Notes under the pieces: generated by a model
Told to the model about the DNA's origin: nothing
What the model saw: the letters and a program-made list of their open reading frames with translations, nothing else
The model's database searches: none
Part shown: positions 1 through 6,188 of the stretch, in pieces
Layout of the letters: each line of letters opens with the position of its first letter
How positions within the stretch are numbered: position 1 is the stretch's first letter
Translations under genes and position numbers: made by a program
DNA from: Candidatus Peribacteria bacterium
Lineage (GTDB): Bacteria; Patescibacteriota; Gracilibacteria; UBA1369; 2-02-FULL-48-14
Assembly: GCA_943349825.1 (NCBI GenBank)
Contig: CALQZQ010000003.1
Span: 62,001-126,000 of the forward strand
Direction: 5' to 3'
Length of the DNA: 64,000 nt

Positions 1-1
1 C

Positions 2-391
2 ATAGTGGACTCCAGTGTCCTGGTAGCCTTCTTCAGGGGAGACGACAGCAACCACCAAAGGGCAGTCGAGTTCATGGAAAAAATCGATTCTTTTGCAATA
101 AGTGACTATATCCTGCTTGAAGTGACTACGGTTTTACAACAAAAAGTAGGGTTGGAGCTCACAAGGAAAGCTGTCGAATTTTTAGTGAACAATAGGGACG
201 TAGAACTGCTTAGCATTAACAACCAAGAGCTCGGAGACACACTTGCTCTATTTTTTGAACAAAAATTCAAGCTATCTTTCGTAGACTGTAGCATTTTGGT
301 CTTGGCAAAAAACCGCGGGCTGATTGTTTCTACCTTAGACGATGGCATGATTAAGGCGGGGAAATGGCTCAACGAAAGTTCTCACAACTAA
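2..391 (+). CDS. PIN-domain ribonuclease toxin, VapC-like (5' end cut by window)
   Basis: About 129 residues are visible. The frame is open to the left edge and reads I-V-D-S-S before the first possible GTG at base 5. PIN proteins normally have several residues before that first Asp, so the true start lies outside. The PIN acidic set is visible: Asp in VDSS, Glu in LLEV near residue 40, Asp in FVDCS near 94, and Asp in STLDDG near 112. VapC-type PIN proteins are Mg-dependent RNases that cleave RNA and are held in check by a partner antitoxin, which would lie upstream and cannot be seen here. The gene is more A+T-rich than its neighbours, as usual for mobile toxin-antitoxin genes. The fold is secure; the toxin role is inferred. 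Confidence 0.8.
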   Translation: MVDSSVLVAFFRGDDSNHQRAVEFMEKIDSFAISDYILLEVTTVLQQKVGLELTRKAVEFLVNNRDVELLSINNQELGDTLALFFEQKFKLSFVDCSILVLAKNRGLIVSTLDDGMIKAGKWLNESSHN

Positions 392-410
392 AAAACCCGC
401 CTTTCAGCGG
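390..410 (-). terminator. Intrinsic terminator of the small lipoprotein gene
   Basis: Read on the minus strand, CCGCT-GAAA-GGCGG forms a five-pair stem with a GAAA loop, followed by G and a run of T. It lies about 30 bases after the stop codon of the lipoprotein gene at 441-617 and just past the stop of the convergent PIN gene. Confidence 0.65.
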
Positions 411-440
411 ATCGTTTAGCCTAAACAATAGGAGGGAAAA

Positions 441-617
441 TTACTCAGCGGCGCTATCGGTCGTAGGGACAACAACGTCCATAGAACCTGTAGCTTCAAC
501 GGTACCTTCAGTGGTTTCATCCGTTGTAGGGGTCACCGTAGCTGTGCTGCTGCATCCAGCGAGCATCAGAGCCAAAACTCCGAAGGACGCGAGAGCCATT
601 TGCATGAGGCGTTTCAT
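441..617 (-). CDS. Small lipoprotein, 58 residues
   Basis: The product starts MKRLMQMALASFGVLALM, a basic N-terminus and hydrophobic core, and continues into the lipobox L-A-G-C with Cys at residue 22. The mature part is only about 36 residues, rich in Thr, Val and Glu, and ends in SAAE. It should be exported, acylated and anchored in the membrane. A TTTAAT hexamer lies nine bases before the ATG and a terminator follows the stop, so it looks like a complete single-gene unit. It is divergent from smpB. I recognise no family; the function is unknown. It could also be an entericidin-like small lipoprotein, but nothing in the mature part proves this. Confidence 0.75.
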   Translation of the reverse strand: MKRLMQMALASFGVLALMLAGCSSTATVTPTTDETTEGTVEATGSMDVVVPTTDSAAE

Positions 618-685
618 AGGCGGGAGATTAAAGAATAAAACTGGTCAAAACTGTAACGAACCAGAACAAACCTGTAAAGACAAAA

Positions 686-714
686 TTGACGGCTACTTAT
701 CTTAACCTTATGCT
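686..714 (+). promoter_or_regulatory. smpB promoter, leaderless type
   Basis: TTGACG (686-691), a 17-base spacer and TATGCT (709-714). Only six bases separate the -10 from the smpB ATG, so the expected transcription start falls on the start codon. Confidence 0.65.
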
Positions 715-720
715 CTGGGC

Positions 721-1164
721 ATGGAAAAAATACTCATCAAAAACAAACGAGCCACCTTCGATTACGAAATCGTGGAAAAATTTGAGTCCGGGATCATTCT
801 GAAAGGTTACGAGGTGAAATCCTTGCGCCTGGGTCAGGCCCACTTCGCCAGCTCCTACGTGACCATCAGTGGCGGCAAAGTCTTGCTCCATCACTTCCAC
901 ATCGCCCCCTATCTAAAGGCCACGCTGGAGAGCTACAACCCAGAGCAGACCCGCGAATTGCTGCTGCACAAAGCCGAAATTCTGAAAATCTCTAGCGCAC
1001 TAAATACGAAGGGTGTTACGGTGATTCCGCTCGACTGCGGCCTCGAAAAGCAGCGCGTCAAAGTCACTTTGGCCATTGCAAAAGGGAAAACGCAGTACGA
1101 CAAACGTGAATCCATTAAAAAACGTGACCTCAAACGTCACATTGAAACCTCACTCCGTGACTGA
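721..1164 (+). CDS. smpB: SsrA-binding protein SmpB
   Basis: 147 residues, the usual length. SmpB binds the tRNA-like part of tmRNA and brings it to stalled ribosomes for trans-translation. Visible family features are the N-terminal KNKRATFDYEI block, GYEVKSLR, the HIAPY motif, and the basic C-terminal tail KGKTQYDKRESIKKRDL. This tail enters the empty mRNA channel in known SmpB proteins. It ends in TGA, showing that UGA is a stop in this organism. Its partner RNA is in the same window, at 35248-35699 on the minus strand. The gene has its own promoter with almost no leader and no Shine-Dalgarno site. Confidence 0.97.
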   Translation: MEKILIKNKRATFDYEIVEKFESGIILKGYEVKSLRLGQAHFASSYVTISGGKVLLHHFHIAPYLKATLESYNPEQTRELLLHKAEILKISSALNTKGVTVIPLDCGLEKQRVKVTLAIAKGKTQYDKRESIKKRDLKRHIETSLRD

Positions 1165-1192
1165 CTTCATTGATCCAAGACAGCTTTCCTTC

Positions 1193-2041
1193 ATGGCCAC
1201 CCCGCCGCCACCCGTCTCTGACTCTTCGCCAATCCCTTCTATGAACGCCCTCTACGCCACGCTCATCAAGCAACTTCACGATTACGCCAAGAATCACCAG
1301 ATTCAACGCGCCGTACTGGGACTTTCCGGCGGCTTGAATAGCGCCGTAGCCCTCTGCATTGCCATCCGCGCCTTCGGGCCCAAAAATGTGACCGCCCTGG
1401 TACTACCCGAATTGGGTCTCACTCCTCACGACGACATCGACCATGCCCGCGCGCTGGCCCAACATTTTGGCTGCCACTCCCACTACCAACCCATCAACAA
1501 CTTCCTCGTCGATTTCAATTTTGTGACCTGGGATAAAGCCGAAACAGCCAACGAAAATTTGAAGGGCCGCATTCGCGCCACCCTGCTGCGCCACTTTGCA
1601 GAAGCCCAAAACATGATGTTGCTGGGCAGCGCTTCCAAGAGCGATCTTTTGATTGGCCTCGGCACCGTGGACGGCGAATTCAACGCCGATCTCCAAATCT
1701 TGGGTGACGTCTACAAAACCGACATCCTGGAACTCGGGCGCTGGATCGGCCTGCCCGATGAACTCTTGGCCAAAGACCCCGCTCGTCACCTAAAGGCGAA
1801 CGTCATCGACGAAGACGAACTCTCCGCGCCCTGGGCAAAAATCGACGAAATCCTACGCGCCCTCACCGAAGGCACAGACCCCGAAGCCTTGATCCAAAAA
1901 GGCATGGACACGCTCATCGTGCACAAAACCGTGCGCCTGCTCCAACAAAACGAAAAAGGCCTCACTCACATCCCCATCCTCGCCATCGGCGAACTCCCCG
2001 CTATTCTTTTGAAAGCGCAAGAAGCAGAGGCTTCAAGCTAA
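1193..2041 (+). CDS. nadE: NH3-dependent NAD synthetase, NadE-type
   Basis: 282 residues from the ATG at 1193. A second ATG at 1241 gives 266 residues and matches the usual distance to the P-loop; the first 16 residues are Pro/Ser-rich and may be untranslated. NadE joins ammonia to nicotinate adenine dinucleotide using ATP, the last step of NAD synthesis. The PP-loop reads SGGLNSAVA where the family normally has SGGxDS, so the conserved Asp is Asn. GSASKSDLLIG corresponds to GTxNKSE, and GDVYKTDILELGRWIGLP is the conserved second half. There is no glutaminase domain. It starts 28 bases after smpB and its end overlaps the convergent M23 gene by nine bases. The family is clear; full activity is less certain because of the Asp change. 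Confidence 0.88.
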   Translation: MATPPPPVSDSSPIPSMNALYATLIKQLHDYAKNHQIQRAVLGLSGGLNSAVALCIAIRAFGPKNVTALVLPELGLTPHDDIDHARALAQHFGCHSHYQPINNFLVDFNFVTWDKAETANENLKGRIRATLLRHFAEAQNMMLLGSASKSDLLIGLGTVDGEFNADLQILGDVYKTDILELGRWIGLPDELLAKDPARHLKANVIDEDELSAPWAKIDEILRALTEGTDPEALIQKGMDTLIVHKTVRLLQQNEKGLTHIPILAIGELPAILLKAQEAEASS

Positions 2042-3463
2042 CTTGCTGCCCAAATAAGGTTCAGGGTCGACAACTTGCCCACCCGCATGGACTTCAAAGT
2101 GCACGTGAGGGCCAGTAACTCGCTTACCCGTTCCGCCCGAAAGCGCAATCGTTTCGCCCGGATGGATGACCGTACCCTTCGCCGGCGGATTCTTCTGAAT
2201 CGCGTCGTTCAAGTGGTGAAAAACATAGGTCTTCCCGTCAGAAGGCACTAGTTCCACCGTAATACTATTCCCTCCACCTTCACTGCGTCCCACATTGACC
2301 ACCTTCACGTCATGAGTGGCTACAAGAGGGGTCGCATCCGGCACACGCCCAATGTCCACTCCCTTGTGGTTTTGGTGCTTACTGTGGTCCATAGGGTCAA
2401 CCCGACCACCAAAATCCGAAGAGATGTATGGTGTTCGGTCACTAAAAAAGGTGAATACAGGCGCAGCAGCATCCAAAACTTTGTTCTTCCACTCCTCCGC
2501 TCCAGCCCGCACCTTTTCTTCAACCTTTCCCACGTCAAATCCAAGCCAAGTGAGTCCTCCCAAAATAGACGCCTTTATAGAGGCATAAGTTTTTTTAAAC
2601 GTATCCGAGGCGGCAGCGCCCATCTTAGAAAAGAACTGTCCAATTTTTGCAAGTAGACCTTCTTCTTCAGGTTTGGGGCCCGGCCCCTCGCTGGGCGAAA
2701 CCGTGCCACGAGGAAATTCAAAACCATATTGTTTGCCAATTTTCTCCACTTTTTCAATGTAGCGAGGGTCCTCAAAGTATTTAGCATCCCTCAAGGCGCA
2801 CAAAAACAGGTAAGGATTATCGGAGTGTTCAAAAGCAGGTTTGTAACGGGGTTGATTGTTTAAGAACTCTCCATAGGCATGAAACGATTCACGAATGGAG
2901 CTATAGCTTCTAAAAGCCGCCACATTGTCGTGACCGTCCGCACCATCCTTGGTCCCTGAAGAAACACTGCTGCCTTTGTAGGCTTTATCGGCCTTAATAC
3001 CAAAAGTAATGTACGCGTCTCGGCCTTTTTGACTCATACCATAGCCATACCCCGTTTCCAAACAGGTCTGAGCCAAGCAAACCTGCCAAGGCACCACTCC
3101 CTTCCCTTCACGTCTCAGTTTATCTTCCAACTCGCGCGCCAGTTTTTCAGCCACAAGAAAATAGTCGTGTTTCTTGTCTCCTGTCGAATGCAATCCAAAT
3201 TCCGCCAAAAGGGCTCGTACGTCTTTATCGAAATCACTCAAAGTATCGGTATCCAAACTTCCATCACTATCCGTATCCCGGTCCGCGTCCGTATCCGTGC
3301 CCAGTTCCACAGCCAATTGAGTCCGTGCCGTAGGAGCCGTTTCCGCCGCCAAACGCGCGAGGGAATCAGGAAGAGGAGCTTTTTTCTCAGCTGCTTCTTT
3401 TTCACCCTTCTTTTCAGGTTCAGGAGGAGAGTCGCTCAGCAGTAGAGGAAACAAAACAGACAT
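2033..3463 (-). CDS. Two-domain peptidoglycan hydrolase: glucosaminidase plus M23 LytM endopeptidase
   Basis: 476 residues. Residues 1-75 are acidic and Pro-rich. Residues about 80-250 resemble the FlgJ/LytG glucosaminidase fold, with the likely catalytic Glu in CLETGYG and then YITFGIKA and FRSYSSIRES. A helical linker follows, and a C-terminal M23 domain carries HKGVDIG and HVHFEVH, the zinc-binding set of LytM endopeptidases. Such enzymes cut both the glycan strand and the peptide bridge. There is no convincing signal peptide; the N-terminus MSVLFPLLLSDS is short. The block KKAPLPDSLARLAAETA also occurs in the next gene upstream, as does the promoter. Upstream on its strand is the amidase-like gene 3510-4478. 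Confidence 0.85.
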   Translation of the reverse strand: MSVLFPLLLSDSPPEPEKKGEKEAAEKKAPLPDSLARLAAETAPTARTQLAVELGTDTDADRDTDSDGSLDTDTLSDFDKDVRALLAEFGLHSTGDKKHDYFLVAEKLARELEDKLRREGKGVVPWQVCLAQTCLETGYGYGMSQKGRDAYITFGIKADKAYKGSSVSSGTKDGADGHDNVAAFRSYSSIRESFHAYGEFLNNQPRYKPAFEHSDNPYLFLCALRDAKYFEDPRYIEKVEKIGKQYGFEFPRGTVSPSEGPGPKPEEEGLLAKIGQFFSKMGAAASDTFKKTYASIKASILGGLTWLGFDVGKVEEKVRAGAEEWKNKVLDAAAPVFTFFSDRTPYISSDFGGRVDPMDHSKHQNHKGVDIGRVPDATPLVATHDVKVVNVGRSEGGGNSITVELVPSDGKTYVFHHLNDAIQKNPPAKGTVIHPGETIALSGGTGKRVTGPHVHFEVHAGGQVVDPEPYLGSKLA

Positions 3464-3483
3464 AAGCCGAATTTAATCTCCTA

Positions 3484-3512
3484 ATTATAGCACTTTTCAA
3501 GGAATTTCTCTA
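3484..3512 (-). promoter_or_regulatory. Promoter of the M23 hydrolase gene, extended -10
   Basis: On the minus strand: TAGAGA, 17 bases, then TATAAT preceded by TGC (extended -10), ending 20 bases before the ATG. The -35 overlaps the stop codon of the upstream gene. The stretch TGAAAAGTGCTATAATTA and the following GAGATTAAAT recur at 4499-4527. Confidence 0.75.
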
Positions 3513-4478
3513 GGCGCTTGGCCTCGTCACCACCTTAATGTCTCGCCCCTTAATCGACAAAGGACGGATCTTACGTTCTCCACTGTTTCCACTCACCGAA
3601 GTTTGTCCCACCGTAACCGCCTCATAGTTACCATTTGCATCAGGTCCATTGGAGGAAAGTACAATCTCTTGATGGAAGCCCGTCTCGCCATTTCCATTGT
3701 AGCGAATGATACTGTCTCCAGGTTTGAGTTCTAAACCTGTCAAAGTACCCCTAGGCTTCCAATTTTCATAATCCCCCACATAGATACGGGAAGACTGGTC
3801 ATACAGGTCCAATCCGGCTTTTTCAAAAACAGAATCGCACCAACCAGAACAGTGGTTGCCATCTTTCGTGAAGCAATCCATGCCGGTAGCATAAGCAAAA
3901 AGGGCAGCCTGCACGACACGCTGGCTTTTGTCAGAAATGCCTTGAAGGTCCTCCCAAGAGCGTACAGCAAGCTTCTGCAAATACTCAGACGCACTCACCA
4001 AGAGTGGAGTAGGCTGTTGACCTTCGTTTTTTTTCTCCTCCGGTTCTTTCAAATCAAAGGTTTTTCTGAACCACACTCCAAATGCGGTACTTTTTTCCGA
4101 AGTCCACTCTCCAAATTTTTTAAAATTTGCCGTAAGCCAAGTAGTAACCGCACCAAATCCAGCTTTTACAGAACCCCAGAACCCTGCTTCCTGCTCCTCT
4201 TTTCCCGACACCTCAGCGACAGTACCATCACTCGTAGGAACCTCTGCCTCCGGGGAAACATCTGGATCTTGCTCTGTGGGTGACTGCTGGGCTTCCTGTC
4301 CACCCGCAAGCGCCTCGGCCTCTTTCACGCGCGCTTGGCGGGCCGTTTCCACTCCCAAGGCAGCCAAGGAATCTGGCACAGGAGCTTTTTTCTCAGCTTC
4401 TTTAGCCTTTTCCGCAGCCTTCTCCGCTTCTTGCTGACGAAGCTGCTCTTGAGCCTCCGCTTTTGCGCCGTAATCCAT
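3510..4478 (-). CDS. Probable papain-fold (CHAP or NlpC/P60-like) cell-wall amidase
   Basis: 322 residues. The first 90 are charged and coiled-coil-like (Ala/Glu/Lys), with the block KKAPVPDSLAALGVETA shared with the neighbouring M23 hydrolase. Residues 160-322 look like a Cys/His hydrolase: the candidate nucleophile lies in DCFTKDGNHCSGWCDSVF, and LKPGDSIIRYNGNG is followed by GFHQEIVLS with the candidate His. This order, Cys then a PGD turn then His, is the CHAP/NlpC pattern. No signal peptide is visible, so export would need another route. I infer a second wall-degrading enzyme co-regulated with the M23 gene. The exact family and which Cys is catalytic are uncertain. Confidence 0.65.
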   Translation of the reverse strand: MDYGAKAEAQEQLRQQEAEKAAEKAKEAEKKAPVPDSLAALGVETARQARVKEAEALAGGQEAQQSPTEQDPDVSPEAEVPTSDGTVAEVSGKEEQEAGFWGSVKAGFGAVTTWLTANFKKFGEWTSEKSTAFGVWFRKTFDLKEPEEKKNEGQQPTPLLVSASEYLQKLAVRSWEDLQGISDKSQRVVQAALFAYATGMDCFTKDGNHCSGWCDSVFEKAGLDLYDQSSRIYVGDYENWKPRGTLTGLELKPGDSIIRYNGNGETGFHQEIVLSSNGPDANGNYEAVTVGQTSVSGNSGERKIRPLSIKGRDIKVVTRPSA

Positions 4479-4498
4479 AACCTTGATTTAATCTCTTA

Positions 4499-4527
4499 AT
4501 TATAGCACTTTTCAGGCTATTTTTCTA
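4499..4527 (-). promoter_or_regulatory. Promoter of the amidase-like gene, extended -10
   Basis: Minus strand TAGAAA, 17 bases, TGC-TATAAT, then 20 bases to the ATG. Sequence and spacing are nearly the same as at 3484-3512. Its -35 overlaps that of the divergent phosphohexomutase gene. Confidence 0.75.
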
Positions 4528-4554
4528 GCCAGTTCGAGGGGTTTCTGGCAAAGT
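4526..4554 (+). promoter_or_regulatory. Possible promoter of the phosphohexomutase gene
   Basis: TAGCCA (4526-4531), a 17-base spacer and CAAAGT (4549-4554) preceded by TGG. Nine bases separate it from the ATG. The -10 is weak and the call rests on the spacing and on the same -35 word used before the ABC-F gene. Confidence 0.4.
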
Positions 4555-4563
4555 GGAGCCACT

Positions 4564-5973
4564 ATGGTCACTCCACACATTTTCAGAGCCTACGACATCC
4601 GTGGAATCGCGCATCTGCCAGGCAACGGAACCACGCCGGAACTCACTCCGGAAAGCATGCTTTTGATTGGGAAAGGGGCCGGAACCTACTTCAAACGACA
4701 TTTCGGCACTAAAGTCGTACTCGGCTACGACTGCCGCCTCAGCACTCCGGAGCTTTCCCGCGCCTTCATCGATGGCCTCAAAAGCACAGGCTGCCAGGTG
4801 ACAATCGTGGGCATGGTCACTACGCCGATGCTCTATTTTTCCGTCTGCCATTTTGATTTCGACGGCGGCGCCATGATCACGGCCAGCCACAATCCCAAGG
4901 AATACAACGGCGTGAAACTGGTGGGCCGCGCGGCTCACTCCATTTGCGGCGACGAACTCCAAGATGTGCTCAAACTCATCCAAGCCGAAGATTTTGAAAC
5001 CGGCGAAGGCAGCGAAAGCACCTTGGATCCCTTCCCCGCCTACCTCGAAAAAATAAAAAGCATCGTGAAGATTGAGCGCCCTCTCAAAATCGTAGCAGAC
5101 AGCGCCAACGGCGCGACCGGGCCCTTCGTGAAACCCCTATTTGAAGCCCTGGGCTGCACCGTAGTCCCGCTCTATACAGAACCGGATGGCCTATTCCCCA
5201 ACCACGAAGCGAACCCTGAAGAAACCGCCAACATGCAGGACCTCATTCGCGCAGTGAAAGAAAACGGGGCCGATCTGGGCCTGGGTTTTGATGGCGACGG
5301 GGACCGTGTGGGCGTTGTAGACACGCAAGGCACCCACTACAGCGCAGACCTGCTGCTCCTCCAACTCGCGCGCGAATTGCTCAGCCGCAAACCCGGTTCT
5401 AAAATCGTTTTCGACGCCAAAGCTTCGCAAGTGCTCATCAACGACATCACCGCCCATGGAGGCATTCCCGTGATGACCAAAACCGGTCACTCTTTCATAG
5501 AAAAACAAATGCACGACATCGGCGCGCCGCTCGCCGGCGAAATCAGCGGACACCTCTTTTTTGCAGAAAACTACTACGGCTTCGACGACGCTTTCTTGGG
5601 CGCGGCGCGCCTCCTGGAACTCCTTTCGCGCAGCTCCGCACCCTTCCAAGATCTTTACAAAGATGTGCCCAAAACCGCCTGCACTCCGGAGTTCAAATCC
5701 CCCTGCCCGGACGACAAAAAATTCGCCATCGTGGATGCCCTGCAAAAAGCTTTCGTGGCCAAATACGACTGCATCACCATGGACGGCGTGCGCGTGAATT
5801 TCGACGCCAATTCCTGGGGCGCCGTGCGTTGCAGCAACACTTCTCCCAACCTCACTTTGCGCTTCGAAGCCCCCACCCCGGAGCGCCTTGCAGAAATCAT
5901 CCGGCTGATGCTGGAAGAACTCCGCAAGTACCCGGAAATCGATCTCTGGTGGGCTAAACCCTACGAATCATGA
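4564..5973 (+). CDS. manB: Phosphomannomutase/phosphoglucomutase
   Basis: 469 residues, the full length of an alpha-D-phosphohexomutase. It interconverts hexose 1- and 6-phosphates and feeds nucleotide sugars into glycan synthesis. All four family motifs are visible: the N-terminal FRAYDIRG, the phosphoserine loop TASHNPKEYNG near residue 107, the Mg site DGDGDR near 243, and the sugar-specificity loop GEISGHLFF near 325, followed by the C-terminal phosphate-binding domain. The GEISGH loop fits a PMM/PGM of broad specificity; whether mannose or glucose is preferred cannot be told. Its stop codon overlaps the next start (ATGA), so the small membrane protein is probably translationally coupled. 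Confidence 0.94.
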   Translation: MVTPHIFRAYDIRGIAHLPGNGTTPELTPESMLLIGKGAGTYFKRHFGTKVVLGYDCRLSTPELSRAFIDGLKSTGCQVTIVGMVTTPMLYFSVCHFDFDGGAMITASHNPKEYNGVKLVGRAAHSICGDELQDVLKLIQAEDFETGEGSESTLDPFPAYLEKIKSIVKIERPLKIVADSANGATGPFVKPLFEALGCTVVPLYTEPDGLFPNHEANPEETANMQDLIRAVKENGADLGLGFDGDGDRVGVVDTQGTHYSADLLLLQLARELLSRKPGSKIVFDAKASQVLINDITAHGGIPVMTKTGHSFIEKQMHDIGAPLAGEISGHLFFAENYYGFDDAFLGAARLLELLSRSSAPFQDLYKDVPKTACTPEFKSPCPDDKKFAIVDALQKAFVAKYDCITMDGVRVNFDANSWGAVRCSNTSPNLTLRFEAPTPERLAEIIRLMLEELRKYPEIDLWWAKPYES

Positions 5974-6176
5974 ACCTCCTTTCGCTCGTCATCGGTTTCG
6001 CCGTACTCGTGACCTTTCTGGTCTTCGCACTCTACGCCTACCTAGCCCTGCGCCACGCCAGTCGTTTCCGCTACTTGAGCAAACGCATGCTCATTCTGAC
6101 CCTGCTCTTCATAGTGAGCACGATCATCGTGAGTGGCCTCTTACTCATGAGCTACGGATTCTTTGTAATACAATAA
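5970..6176 (+). CDS. Small membrane protein with two transmembrane segments
   Basis: 68 residues. Two hydrophobic segments, about residues 4-27 and 40-66, are separated by a basic loop RHASRFRYLSKR, which should face the cytoplasm. The ATG overlaps the stop codon of the phosphohexomutase gene by four bases (ATGA), supporting a real coupled gene. No family is recognised. It could be a small partner in envelope glycan synthesis, but that rests only on position. Confidence 0.65.
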   Translation: MNLLSLVIGFAVLVTFLVFALYAYLALRHASRFRYLSKRMLILTLLFIVSTIIVSGLLLMSYGFFVIQ

Positions 6177-6188
6177 ACTCTCGCTCTA

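Noticed and set aside
364-705. Open frame on the plus strand over the small lipoprotein region
   Set aside because: The minus strand encodes a protein with a proper signal peptide and lipobox; the plus frame has no features and crosses the terminator and the smpB promoter.
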